Below the pieces are notes generated by a model that saw only the letters and a program-made list of their open reading frames with translations, did no database searches and was not told where the DNA came from. A stretch of 43,583 nucleotides of DNA from a virus: positions 1 to 43,583 of the IMG/VR virus record IMGVR_UViG_3300038424_000028. One strand, 5' to 3'. The translations under genes were made by a program, and so were the position numbers. Below, piece by piece: positions 14,684 through 21,988 of the stretch. Within the stretch, counting starts at the first letter, position 1. Every line of letters starts with the position of its first letter.

Positions 14684-15018
14684 TTCTCCTTCCCCGGCCC
14701 AAGCGTCGGCTCGTCGGGCAGGGATTCGAGTAGGGCGCGGAGTTCATTGGCAACCTGCTTGCGCCAATCATCGGGGACACGATTTTCTTCGCTGAGGTCA
14801 TTAAGGACACATAGGGCCATCGTTTTATCGTGTATCTTCGCCGCCGCTTCGAGGATGGGCACGATAATCGCAAGTGCCCTGTCATCCAATCGTCTAATAC
14901 TGGCGGGGACGGTACTTTCAAGGAATGATAAATGCGGCTCCCTAAGTATCGCGGCCCGAACGCGCTCTACGGCTTCAAAGATAGTCATGCCCTCAATCGC
15001 CGCGTCGAGTTTGCTCAA
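14680..15018 (-). CDS. LDAA-family protein, copy 2
   Basis: 112 residues, MSKLDAAIEGMTIFEAVERV at the start and LPDEPTLGPGKEK at the end, matching copy 1 at both ends. The middle is longer and helical. It overlaps its neighbours by four bases. Function unknown. Confidence 0.7.
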   Translation of the reverse strand: MSKLDAAIEGMTIFEAVERVRAAILREPHLSFLESTVPASIRRLDDRALAIIVPILEAAAKIHDKTMALCVLNDLSEENRVPDDWRKQVANELRALLESLPDEPTLGPGKEK

Positions 15019-15293
15019 GCCTCCTCCTTCTCCCGCAGCGTGTCGAACTCAGGCGCGGGCTCCCGGTCGTCCGGCACGAGTCCGGTGCCGTGGCAGGTAG
15101 GGCATTCAGCTTGGGCGTGCATCTTGTGTTCTAAAGTTTGAATACCATCGGCGGTTGCGGTCCCAGACGAAACTTTCCAATAAACGGTGACTTCCCCCTT
15201 ACCTTCGCACGTTGGGCACTCCATCATCTTCTCTTCCTCCGGGTCTTGCGGCCCCGTTTCCTCGGTGCCCAGAAGGCGCGGTAGTTTGCTCAT
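15015..15293 (-). CDS. DnaJ-type zinc-finger protein, 92 aa
   Basis: Two CxxCxGxG repeats, CPTCEGKGE (about 26-34) and CPTCHGTGL (about 64-72), form one DnaJ-like zinc centre, with a 29-residue insertion between them. There is no J domain. Such small proteins occur in many phages; some are thought to bind unfolded or nucleic-acid partners. The role here is unknown. Confidence 0.75.
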   Translation of the reverse strand: MSKLPRLLGTEETGPQDPEEEKMMECPTCEGKGEVTVYWKVSSGTATADGIQTLEHKMHAQAECPTCHGTGLVPDDREPAPEFDTLREKEEA

Positions 15294-15961
15294 GGCTTAA
15301 TCTCCTCCAGCGTCTTGATTCGGCGCTGGACCCAGGCCTCGATTTTCTTACTGGCGGCGGCGTAGGCGGCGGCGGCGTGGGCGGCGTCGGCGGCGGCGGC
15401 GGCGGCGGCGGCGGCGTGGGCGGCGGCGTCGGCGGCGGCGTAGGCGGCGGCGTGGGCGGCGGCGTCGGCGGCGTGGGCGGCGGCGTAGGCGGCGGCGTGG
15501 GCGGCGGCGTCGGCGGCGTGGGCGGCGGCGTCGGCGGCGTGGGCGGCGGCGGCGGAAGATGGGTCTTGCAGCCACGCCTTCGCCGCCTCGATGGCCGCTC
15601 TTGGCCGTTTGTCGTCGGGGTTCTTCTTCTCGAATATCGGCAGGGCCAACTCGGCGGCGTAAATAGCCAGGGCCACGCTGTCGGCTTTCGTCCACTCCCA
15701 CGCCTTCACAACCCGCATCTCGGACCAGACCTGCTTATCGCTCTGCGCCAGGTGTTCCCCGCGCACCTCGACCTTGGCTATAACCTCGCAATTGACGTAT
15801 TTCATCGCGTCGATGGCCTTCTCCGAGGCATGGAAACCTGACTCGCACATCACGAGTTTGTCGGGGTGCTTGTGCCATGTACCGATGGGCCACGGCCCAA
15901 GTTTTCCGCTACAGGACACCAGCCCGGCCTTCATGGACTTCCAGAGATAAGTTTTCATCAT
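15290..15961 (-). CDS. DUF7666-like protein with long Ala-rich repeat tail
   Basis: 223 residues, GAAAGGAG before the ATG. Residues 1-125 follow the DUF7666 layout: KAGLVSCSGKLGPWPIGTWH, CESGFHASEKAIDAMKYV, EMRVVKAWEWTKADSVALAI. Residues ~135-203 are almost entirely Ala punctuated by His, Asp and Tyr every three to four positions, which predicts a long amphipathic helix. The end (KKIEAWVQRRIKTLEEIKP) is a charged helix. Function of the family is unknown. Confidence 0.7.
   Translation of the reverse strand: MMKTYLWKSMKAGLVSCSGKLGPWPIGTWHKHPDKLVMCESGFHASEKAIDAMKYVNCEVIAKVEVRGEHLAQSDKQVWSEMRVVKAWEWTKADSVALAIYAAELALPIFEKKNPDDKRPRAAIEAAKAWLQDPSSAAAAHAADAAAHAADAAAHAAAYAAAHAADAAAHAAAYAAADAAAHAAAAAAAAADAAHAAAAYAAASKKIEAWVQRRIKTLEEIKP
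15350..15555. repeat. GGC/GTC triplet-rich minisatellite coding the Ala-rich helix
   Basis: A run of GCG-GCG-GC(G/T) triplets broken by GTG, GTC and GTA (plus strand) encodes the Ala/His/Asp/Tyr helix. Longer units of about 30 bp recur. Copy number is likely to vary and assembly may be inexact here. Confidence 0.85.
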
Positions 15962-16056
15962 CTCTCCTTTCGCTTGTCCTCAATGTAAATTGCAACACAT
16001 GATATTATGATGCCAAACCATGTGCCCGCAATAAAGCCCAAAATGAACTCTCTCAT
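15958..16056 (-). CDS. 32-aa single-span membrane protein
   Basis: MREFILGFIAGTWFGIIISC continues as a hydrophobic helix and ends in KRKER. The ATG follows the RusA stop directly, GGAGGAG lies just upstream, and its TGA overlaps the next ATG. All three point to a real short gene. Confidence 0.65.
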   Translation of the reverse strand: MREFILGFIAGTWFGIIISCVAIYIEDKRKER

Positions 16057-16476
16057 TCACTCCTCCTCTCCCGGTGCTGTGATTTTTATTTCGACGTGCG
16101 GATTTTCTGAGTACCGCTTGTCGATGCTGACGCTCACGAGTTGCGAGTCGTCTTTGTACGCCACGCCGTTCAGCGCGTCTTCGCAGAGTTTGAGAATATT
16201 ATCACCGTCTGGCCGTTTCGTCGGATAGACGCCGCCGAGTATCATCTGCGCCCGCAACGCCCGCGACGCCGACTTCGGGATGGCGAAGAACGCCAGCACC
16301 GTCATCTCCAGCGGCCCGTCGAGCGCGACGTGATGCGGATACTTCGCGACGAACAGCGAGCGGATATACGCCTCAGCAATCCGCGTCGGGTTCGGCGTGT
16401 AGGCGATTCCGCCGCGCGTCATGCGAGGCCGACCTTTGGCGACCGGCGGACCGGGGACGGTCAACTTGATGCTCAT
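16057..16476 (-). CDS. rusA: RusA-like Holliday junction resolvase
   Basis: 139 residues from the ATG at 16476, whose start overlaps the SPOUT gene stop. The N-terminus is the RusA entry strand (TVPGPPVAKGRPRM); the catalytic core is KRPDGDNILKLCEDALNG followed by AYKDDSQLV, giving Asp90, Asp92 and Asp109/110, which align with Asp70, Asp72 and Asp91 of E. coli RusA. The enzyme cuts four-way junctions and would resolve branched DNA before packaging or after RecT-mediated recombination. Confidence 0.9.
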   Translation of the reverse strand: MSIKLTVPGPPVAKGRPRMTRGGIAYTPNPTRIAEAYIRSLFVAKYPHHVALDGPLEMTVLAFFAIPKSASRALRAQMILGGVYPTKRPDGDNILKLCEDALNGVAYKDDSQLVSVSIDKRYSENPHVEIKITAPGEEE

Positions 16477-16919
16477 CGCGTCACCCTTTTCGTCCATCGG
16501 TCATACATCACAATCGTCCCGGCCGTCGCTACGTTGAGCGAGAACGGGAGCGGCGATTCGATGATGATAGACTGATGCTGCTCTAGGATTTTTTCTGGAA
16601 GTCCGTCGTCCTCGGCCCCGAGCAAATAGATGGCCCGCTCGGGATGATAGAAACCAGCCAGAGGGGCCGCACCAACATTATTCTCAATGCAGAAAATTTG
16701 GCAATTGCTCGGAGCGTGTTCCCGAAAATCGTCATAGGTGAGATAATTCAACAGCGGGACGTGGCGCGGGACCATCATCGTATCGCTCGCTTGGCGTTTG
16801 TAGCGCCGGCCGATGGTGAAGATGAACGCCGCGCCGAAGATATAAGCCGAACGCCATAGACCGCCGATGTTCACCTCATTCTTGGGCGCGAAGATGCCGA
16901 TGCCGAAATAGCCTCTCAT
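16473..16919 (-). CDS. SPOUT-family (SpoU/TrmH/TrmL-like) RNA 2'-O-methyltransferase
   Basis: 148 residues, about the length of TrmL. Motif 1 is NIGGLWRSAYIFGA (Asn17, Arg23), motif 2 LLGAEDDGLP (Gly101, Glu103), motif 3 PFSLNVATAGTIVMYDRW (Asn129), which form the trefoil-knot SAM site of SpoU-class enzymes. TrmL methylates the wobble ribose of some tRNAs; the substrate here could be host or phage RNA. Such enzymes are unusual in phages. Confidence 0.85.
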   Translation of the reverse strand: MRGYFGIGIFAPKNEVNIGGLWRSAYIFGAAFIFTIGRRYKRQASDTMMVPRHVPLLNYLTYDDFREHAPSNCQIFCIENNVGAAPLAGFYHPERAIYLLGAEDDGLPEKILEQHQSIIIESPLPFSLNVATAGTIVMYDRWTKRVTR

Positions 16920-17101
16920 CGCGTCACCTCATACGTCGCCGTCGTCCCGCCGGTTTGCTGTGCGGCAGCGCCGAGGCCTTCTTCGCCTTCGTCCCGCGCA
17001 CGGCTCGACCGCTCATCCACGACCACCATCATCACGGCGAGGAACAGAATCAAGACGACCAGCCCGATGATGACCTCCCACTTGCCGCGTGTGATTCTCA
17101 T
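16916..17101 (-). CDS. 61-aa single-span membrane protein
   Basis: MRITRGKWEVIIGLVVLILF starts an N-terminal span (about 9-28), followed by a charged, low-complexity end with a Gly/Ala/Gln-rich stretch. GAGGAGGGCG precedes the ATG. Function unknown. Confidence 0.6.
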   Translation of the reverse strand: MRITRGKWEVIIGLVVLILFLAVMMVVVDERSSRARDEGEEGLGAAAQQTGGTTATYEVTR

Positions 17102-17862
17102 TCGCCCTCCTCATCCTTGAGTTCCGGGAAGTTCTTCAGGTTCCGCTCGTGTGCGGCCTTGAGCTGCGTGGCCGAGTCGCCAGCCCGTTCGCCCACCCGC
17201 GACGCCTTGTACTCGCCCCCCCGTCCGTTGCGCGTACCGCCATCGGCTTGCGTACTTTTCAACCACTTGACTATGAACGCCCGCCATGCCCGTTTCTGGC
17301 CTCGCGCCCCGGCCCCCAGTATCCACTCGCGCATCCGCGCCAACTCGACGGCCACATCGCACGCCGGGTATGCCTCGGCCCACGCCGCCTTATCTTCGTT
17401 AGTTATGTTTTTCCATGAACGGGTGGGGTGGTCGAAGCAGAGGGCCTTCTTATCTACATCTACATCTCTATCTACATCTCCCTCTCCCTCTACGCCGTAC
17501 TTTTGTACAACACGGCTCGGCGCGTGGCGGGTTCTCTCATATTCGGACTGGTATTTCGTCCAATTGACGATGGCGATGACGCCTTGCGCGTTGATGGTTA
17601 TTTTGTCTTTTTCAACCATGCGCTCAAGGCCCGCCTTTAAGTCGTCCTCGTCAACTCCAAGCGTGTCGGCAAGGACGAGCGTCGAGTAGCCGATAAGGAC
17701 GCCGTTCTCGTCCTTGCGCTTGAAGATGAGGCCAGGGATAGACGAGTCGCCGGCCATAAGAAGAAGGCCGACGAAGGTCCACCTTTGTTCTGGAGATAAC
17801 TCGGCAATCAAAGACCCGCGGAGCGTCTGGTCAACGTACAACTTAATCCACTTGCGGCGCAC
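17098..17862 (-). CDS. DnaD-like phage replication protein
   Basis: 254 residues from a GTG at 17862, preceded by GGAGG; the family's usual start, RKWIKLYVDQ, follows at once. A reading from ATG 17925 adds 21 atypical residues and is the alternative. The N-terminal half is a winged-helix of the phage replisome-organiser type (LSPEQRWTFVGLLLMAG, then IVNWTKYQSEYERTRH). A linker rich in Asp-Val repeats follows, then a C-terminal domain (WAEAYPACDVAVELARMREW, WRAFIVKWLKS) typical of initiator-type phage proteins. It probably binds the origin and recruits a host helicase loader. Confidence 0.7.
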   Translation of the reverse strand: MRRKWIKLYVDQTLRGSLIAELSPEQRWTFVGLLLMAGDSSIPGLIFKRKDENGVLIGYSTLVLADTLGVDEDDLKAGLERMVEKDKITINAQGVIAIVNWTKYQSEYERTRHAPSRVVQKYGVEGEGDVDRDVDVDKKALCFDHPTRSWKNITNEDKAAWAEAYPACDVAVELARMREWILGAGARGQKRAWRAFIVKWLKSTQADGGTRNGRGGEYKASRVGERAGDSATQLKAAHERNLKNFPELKDEEGE

Positions 17863-17962
17863 AGGTCCTCCAAAGCTTATTGCGGAGTTTTTTCTTAATC
17901 TTGGCTTCTGGTGATAACATCTCATTCTCCCTTGATCCAGGTGCGCTTCATGCGAACTCCGA

Positions 17963-18418
17963 TTACGAATAGGTAAACGTGAGGAGCCGAAGGAAATCCG
18001 TTTTGGATATTTCTTTTTCCGCGCTGGAGTCGGCTAGTGTAGTAAAGCATCTTTTATGACCTGTTCCAGGAGGCCATTCTTCAAAGTCCTTTTTCCAATG
18101 CTCTACTCTGGATAAAAAAAGTTTTCCATCATCTGGGTCGGTTTTTTCGAATCGAATAATATAAAAACCGTGATATTTGGGGTCCTCTTTGAACTTGTCA
18201 TTTTCTCTTAAAAAAACGTCAAGCTGGGCTGGCGTCGGCCTCGCCATATATCGCTTTTCCTCGAGATGGAAGAAATGACCTGTTTTGTAGTTATCCCAAA
18301 CATAATCAATATTCGTGGCGCGATATCCGAGACGGCTGCCAATCGTTGATTCTTGCTCATCGGCCCTTAGCCATAACCCGAGTTCCGTGCTATGCTCGTC
18401 ATTCCTCTGGCGCGTCAT
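17963..18418 (-). CDS. PD-(D/E)XK-like nuclease-fold protein
   Basis: 151 residues from the ATG at 18418, which has GAGGAGG seven bases before it and lies 20 bp inside the DNA methyltransferase gene. The segment STELGLWLR, then SRLGYRATNIDYVW and HFFHLEEKRYM gives a Glu, Asp and ExK at the spacing of PD-(D/E)XK nucleases. The overlap with the DNA methyltransferase raises the possibility of a restriction-modification-like pair, but the protein is small and may simply be a phage recombination nuclease. Confidence 0.55.
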   Translation of the reverse strand: MTRQRNDEHSTELGLWLRADEQESTIGSRLGYRATNIDYVWDNYKTGHFFHLEEKRYMARPTPAQLDVFLRENDKFKEDPKYHGFYIIRFEKTDPDDGKLFLSRVEHWKKDFEEWPPGTGHKRCFTTLADSSAEKEISKTDFLRLLTFTYS

Positions 18419-19472
18419 GTGCGGCCTCCTCAGTAAGCCTCTTGCGGCTGGTTTCCACGCACTTCTCGTCCTTATCGATGCCGTGGAAAATACAGCCATG
18501 TTTCAAGGCCGCGACGCCAGTTGTGCCGCTACCCATGAACGGGTCAAAGATCGACTGCCCAGGAAGGCAGACCTGCTGAATCATAGACAGCATACCGCTT
18601 TCGGACTGGCCCCAGATATGGAGCGATTTATCTGCGCCTTCGCTCTTAAATACATCGCCGAAGGTTTTGCCTTTATATTTTTCATCAAGGCCATAGATTA
18701 GGATCGGCTTCCAGCTTGTGTTCACTTGGCGCGCCTGGATCGGGGTTGGTTGCCCGGGCGTGAGGTAACACGCCGTCCAGTAGTAGCGCAGCTCTTTCGA
18801 TAGGAGGGCATAAACTTCGTCGAGATAAGACTGCCCGCACATAGCAAGGAGCAGTCCGCCTGGTGCCAGCCATTCCTTGGCGCGGCGGGCCAGGACGGAA
18901 TAAAGCGACAAGTATTCCCTTGGATAGGGCGGATCGGTGATGATGAAATCGAACCGCCGGTCGGTTTGGTAGGCCTTGATATCGCCTATCTCGGCGATCC
19001 ACCGCTCGCTGGGCTTAACGACGATGGCGTCGAGTTGTTCTTGGCGTTCCGCCGCCGGAAGGTATTTATGGGTAATTTTAAACCAACTGAGGTTTTTGCC
19101 TTCGGGGAGCACTTCCCGGGGATGCCCCGTGAGCTTCACGCCACGAAGATCATCGGTATCCGCATCATCAAGACGATACTTTTTTGCGAATTGTATGGTT
19201 TCCCAGATGCGTTGAGGATGAACCCGCAAAGATAATCCGATTAATCGGACTATCTTTTTGGCGTATATCTTCTTCCGGGTAAAATTGTCATTTTCCTCAA
19301 GAATACGCTCTCCGAATTGATGCTTGCCCTCTATGGTGGCCCATCGGGACCTGAAAACTGATTCGACAACGATGGCTCTGAGGTCTTCGATAAGCGCCTC
19401 ATACCACTCTTCCTGGATTTCGGCCGTCTCTAGCGCATCATCGGGCCGCACAATAATCGCATCGTCTTTCAT
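18399..19472 (-). CDS. DNA methyltransferase (N6-adenine/N4-cytosine, beta-class order)
   Basis: 357 residues, AAGGAGGAAC before the ATG. A helical N-terminal region (~1-150) precedes catalytic motif IV ITDPPYPREY (DPPY 180-183); the SAM-binding motif I FDPFMGSGTTG (310-320) follows near the C-terminus, then FHGIDKDEKC. Motif IV before motif I marks the beta-type arrangement; DPPY suggests N6-adenine. It would methylate phage DNA, probably for protection from host restriction. Confidence 0.85.
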   Translation of the reverse strand: MKDDAIIVRPDDALETAEIQEEWYEALIEDLRAIVVESVFRSRWATIEGKHQFGERILEENDNFTRKKIYAKKIVRLIGLSLRVHPQRIWETIQFAKKYRLDDADTDDLRGVKLTGHPREVLPEGKNLSWFKITHKYLPAAERQEQLDAIVVKPSERWIAEIGDIKAYQTDRRFDFIITDPPYPREYLSLYSVLARRAKEWLAPGGLLLAMCGQSYLDEVYALLSKELRYYWTACYLTPGQPTPIQARQVNTSWKPILIYGLDEKYKGKTFGDVFKSEGADKSLHIWGQSESGMLSMIQQVCLPGQSIFDPFMGSGTTGVAALKHGCIFHGIDKDEKCVETSRKRLTEEAAHDAPEE

Positions 19473-19486
19473 GTTCCTCCTTCAAA

Positions 19487-19514
19487 TAAAAAAGCCCCGA
19501 CGCCGCACGGCATC
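19487..19514 (-). terminator. Probable terminator before the DNA methyltransferase
   Basis: On the minus strand a six-pair hairpin (GATGCC/GGCGTC, loop GTGC) is followed by GGGGCTTTTTT. The 16-base end GTCGGGGCTTTTTTAT is repeated exactly at 19860-19875. The T-run starts five bases after the stem, so termination may be partial. Confidence 0.45.
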
Positions 19515-19515
19515 A

Positions 19516-19803
19516 TTACGTATCTTGTTTTGCCTTAAAGTTCGCTTGGTCGGCCCGATGCTCGAACGCGAAGTCTTTCTCGATGTCGCCGAGAGTGCGC
19601 CCCTCTCGCAGCCGTGCATTTTCGAGCCTCAGGGCATGGATCTCTTGATCCTTCCCGGCCAACTGCTTCTCGGCTGCATCGCGCTGGCGGCAGGCTTCGT
19701 CGATCTTTAGTTCGCAATCGTCAAAGCTCTGGTCGATGAGACGATTGACTTTTTCTTGAAGGGCCGCTCTGCCTTCCCAGTTTAGTTTGTACCAGTCATT
19801 CAT
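19516..19803 (-). CDS. Coiled-coil protein, 95 aa
   Basis: TTAGGAGGTCTAT precedes the ATG. After MNDWYKLNWEGRAALQEKVN a long charged helix with heptads follows (residues ~20-75). It is flanked by terminator-like elements on both sides, so it may be expressed separately. Function unknown. Confidence 0.65.
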   Translation of the reverse strand: MNDWYKLNWEGRAALQEKVNRLIDQSFDDCELKIDEACRQRDAAEKQLAGKDQEIHALRLENARLREGRTLGDIEKDFAFEHRADQANFKAKQDT

Positions 19804-19845
19804 ATAGACCTCCTAAAGTTAAATACCGACGCCCTGCTGGCATCG

Positions 19846-19876
19846 GGGCTTTTCCTTGCATAAAAAAGCCCCGACC
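19846..19876. repeat. Inverted repeat TCGGGGCTTTT / AAAAGCCCCGA
   Basis: An 11-bp inverted repeat just downstream of the candidate small RNA. On the minus strand the first arm contains the RNA's 3' T-run. It could fold the read-through transcript or protect an RNA end. Confidence 0.55.
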
Positions 19877-19966
19877 TCGCGCTGGTGAACACCGCACCCC
19901 GAATGGGTTTCGGACAGACTGCGAGGCCAGGGCCGATTTACTTTGTTTCATTGGCGGTGTTCACGC
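19862..19966 (-). ncRNA. Candidate pseudoknotted small RNA or attenuator
   Basis: A ~105-nt minus-strand transcript predicted between a good promoter and a T6 run. Two long helices interleave: GTGAACACCGC (19964-19954) pairs exactly with 19895-19885, and a 13-pair helix joins 19933-19921 (GCCCTGGCCTCGC) to 19880-19868 (GCGAGGTCGGGGC, two G-U pairs), which ends at the T-run and acts as terminator stem. Their order a-b-a'-b' makes an H-type pseudoknot. A CCGAA/TTCGG hairpin lies inside. G-U pairs occur on this strand only. It may be a trans-acting RNA or a leader controlling the coiled-coil gene and methyltransferase downstream. No known family is recognised. Confidence 0.6.
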
Positions 19967-19971
19967 CTGGA

Positions 19972-20000
19972 ATCCTATCATGGACCTCTCGTAAAGTCAA
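19972..20000 (-). promoter_or_regulatory. Sigma70-type promoter for the small RNA
   Basis: -35 TTGACT (19995-20000), 17-bp spacer, -10 TAGGAT (19972-19977). The predicted start is near 19966, just before the first arm of the pseudoknot. Confidence 0.65.
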
Positions 20001-20004
20001 GAGG

Positions 20005-20673
20005 TTATCGCGCGCCAGCTCGCGACGCGACAGTCGTCGTCTTGTAGATGTGGATGCCGTCGATGTGGCCCTGGTCCTTCATGTTGCGGACATAGCCGTT
20101 TATTTTGACCTCATCCAGTTTCAGGAACAGGCGCGGCACTTTGCTCTCGTCCTCGACATCCCACTCCCACAGCGTGCGAAGCGACGCGCCCTCCGCCACC
20201 GGCTTGTCCGGAATGAGGGGCACGCTGGCGTTCACCGCCTCGATGTCAACGGCGGCCTGTTCGACGACCTTCTCCGCTTCGTCGAGCCGGCCCTCGTGGA
20301 TGAGGTCCGTCGCTTTGTCGGCGGCGACAACCGCCTTCGCCTCCGCGACTTCTTTCGCTCGCTGTGCGGCGCGCTCTGCGGCTAGACGTCGCTCGTCCTC
20401 GGCTTTTAAAAACTGAGCGATCTTGGGCTTCAAAATAGCCTCGATGCGGTCCAGGGGGTCCGTCAGTTCCTTCTTGAGAGCCACGAGGTGCCGGTGGTGC
20501 TGATAGGCTTCGGCAATCGTGGGGTTAGCCTTGTCGTCCACCCGCCGCCGGATTTCCTTGACCTGCAAGAGATAGTCATTAGCAACGGTCAGCGAGGGTT
20601 GATCGACGACGGCGATAGCGTCCGCTTTTTCAAGGACGGTCAATGCTTCCGTCTTCTGTTCGGGAGTTCTCAT
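20005..20673 (-). CDS. Recombination-associated coiled-coil protein
   Basis: 222 residues; the start overlaps the RecT stop, so it is coupled to it. Layout: helical N-terminus (LTVANDYLLQVKEIRRRVDD), a long coiled coil with Lys/Ala/Glu repeats (about 60-150) and a small C-terminal beta domain (RTLWEWDVEDESKVPRLFL, VKINGYVRNM). Phage proteins with this layout often accompany RecT or Gp157-type genes. The biochemical role is not known. Confidence 0.65.
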   Translation of the reverse strand: MRTPEQKTEALTVLEKADAIAVVDQPSLTVANDYLLQVKEIRRRVDDKANPTIAEAYQHHRHLVALKKELTDPLDRIEAILKPKIAQFLKAEDERRLAAERAAQRAKEVAEAKAVVAADKATDLIHEGRLDEAEKVVEQAAVDIEAVNASVPLIPDKPVAEGASLRTLWEWDVEDESKVPRLFLKLDEVKINGYVRNMKDQGHIDGIHIYKTTTVASRAGAR

Positions 20674-21632
20674 TTTTCTTCTTCTTTGCCCTCGGAATAT
20701 TTTTGATTTTCCTGAACGCGGCCGATTAGCATCGAATACATCAGCGGCAATGAGTGGTCAGGAATCTGCGTGGCGTCGGCGTACTTGCCGAGTTGCAGGA
20801 TCTCCGCGTAGTCGTCCTCGCCCAGGACTTGCTTGACCTTGGCGAACTTCTTGAGCGCCTCGGCCTTCGTGAACATCCGCGCCTTGCCATCGGAAAGGAC
20901 GAGCTTGATCGTCTTGTTGCCGTCCTTCGGCTGATGCGCCTCGGCGAGCGGGTCGGCTTCCGGCCCATCCTCGCCTGACGGCCCCGTTTCGCCATAGGGT
21001 TTTCCGACAGGTACCGTCCCGCTCATGTCCGTCCATTCGTCCTTGACGGGCGCTGGCGAGTGGACTTCGGCGGGTTTGACTTCCGTCGCTACTGCTGGTC
21101 CGTTAAGCGGCGTGGCGTCCGTCATCTCTTCCTTCGAGTAGAGGCCGAGGACCGCATCTGGGGCGATGCGCCGGATTCCCCGACTTGCGGCCCGAGCGAA
21201 ATACATATCTTTGGGCCACGTTTTCCAGTTGGCCTTACTGAGTAGGCCGGCCGCCTTCGCTTCGTCCTCTGTGAACGTCGAGGCGGCGTCTGGCCATCCG
21301 GGCCTAGAGAAGATGATCTCGCAGCCCTTCTCGTCCTCTCGCGTCACGCGCCAGGAAACGCCGGCTCTATTCTGGGCGATAGCCAGCAACGCCTTCGCCT
21401 CAAGTGTCAGCCGGCCGTTGATGATCGCCATCGTGTTCAACGCGGCGACGGGCGGGATACCGAGCTCGAGCCCGGCCTGGATCACCGTCACGGCTCCCGC
21501 AACATTCTTCACGCCAGGGAACAGCCCCGAGTCCAGCAGGTCCTTTGCAAGCGCCCGGACGTTCGCCACGTCCGGCACCTGCACCTTTTCCGAGGACGGC
21601 CTTCCCAGGGCGTCCTTTTTCTCCTCCGTCAT
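20670..21632 (-). CDS. recT: RecT-family single-strand annealing protein
   Basis: 320 residues, GAGGAGG before the ATG. The core matches RecT: ALAKDLLDSGLFPGV, QAGLELGIPPVAALNTMAII, GRLTLEAKALLAIA, TFTEDEAKAAGLLSKANWKT, MYFARAASRGIRRIAPDAV and GLYSKEEM. The C-terminal ~130 residues are a variable, partly acidic extension. It anneals complementary single strands during phage recombination and replication. No RecE-type exonuclease is adjacent; the PD-(D/E)XK-like protein at 17.9 kb is the only nearby candidate partner. Confidence 0.88.
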   Translation of the reverse strand: MTEEKKDALGRPSSEKVQVPDVANVRALAKDLLDSGLFPGVKNVAGAVTVIQAGLELGIPPVAALNTMAIINGRLTLEAKALLAIAQNRAGVSWRVTREDEKGCEIIFSRPGWPDAASTFTEDEAKAAGLLSKANWKTWPKDMYFARAASRGIRRIAPDAVLGLYSKEEMTDATPLNGPAVATEVKPAEVHSPAPVKDEWTDMSGTVPVGKPYGETGPSGEDGPEADPLAEAHQPKDGNKTIKLVLSDGKARMFTKAEALKKFAKVKQVLGEDDYAEILQLGKYADATQIPDHSLPLMYSMLIGRVQENQKYSEGKEEEK

Positions 21633-21660
21633 GTTACGTTACCTCCTCGTAGATTTTTCA

Positions 21661-21882
21661 TCATGGCTTATTCAGCCGTGTTTCCAGGTCTCGGACGCGG
21701 GCGGCGAGCGCGTCCACTTTCTTGTGTGCCGGCGTGCCATAGTTGTTCGCCATCCAGTCGCTCCAGCCGCACTTGCGGGAGCAGTAACGCTGGAACGAAC
21801 GCTTTGGGGTGAACGATTTTCGACACGGCTTATAGGCGCATTTCTTTGCGGCGGGTGATTGATTTTCTTTCACGTTTGTCAT
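21661..21882 (-). CDS. Small zinc-ribbon protein, 73 aa
   Basis: The ATG at 21882 follows AAGGAGGCCG. The zinc site reads KKCAYKPCRKSFTPKR then QRYCSRKC, the CxxxC...RYCSxxC pattern of small phage zinc ribbons. The C-terminus is a short coiled coil (ALAARVRDLETRL). It is first in the recT transcript and has its own promoter, so it could be a regulator. Confidence 0.7.
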   Translation of the reverse strand: MTNVKENQSPAAKKCAYKPCRKSFTPKRSFQRYCSRKCGWSDWMANNYGTPAHKKVDALAARVRDLETRLNKP

Positions 21883-21905
21883 TCGGCCTCCTTGATATAA
21901 ATAAG

Positions 21906-21934
21906 TTGTAACACATTTCGCCGTGAAAAGCAAG
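21906..21934 (-). promoter_or_regulatory. Sigma70-type promoter for the recT operon
   Basis: -35 TTGCTT (21929-21934), 17-bp spacer, -10 TACAAC (21906-21911), directly downstream of a strong terminator and 24 bp before the zinc-ribbon start. Confidence 0.6.
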
Positions 21935-21946
21935 ATATTTTAGGCA

Positions 21947-21983
21947 AAAAAAAGGGCCGGGAAGATTGCTCTCCCCGGCCCTA
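21947..21983 (-). terminator. Rho-independent terminator
   Basis: Minus strand: AGGGCCGGGGA pairs with TCCCGGCCCT (one bulged G), loop of nine bases, followed by eight T. It ends the first early transcript (GIY-YIG and lipoprotein genes) before the recT promoter. Confidence 0.85.
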
Positions 21984-21988
21984 GTTGC

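Noticed and set aside
15212-15841. 209-codon Gly/Val-rich plus-strand frame
   Set aside because: It is the reverse reading of the Ala-rich minisatellite and has no ribosome binding site.
17843-17920. 25-codon frame starting MLSPEAKIKKKLR before the replication gene
   Set aside because: The ribosome binding site spacing is good and the stop overlaps the GTG start, but it competes with the longer in-frame start at 17925 and is too short to judge.
17926-17952. Nine-codon frame MKRTWIKGE
   Set aside because: Well placed with an ATGA overlap but too short to support.
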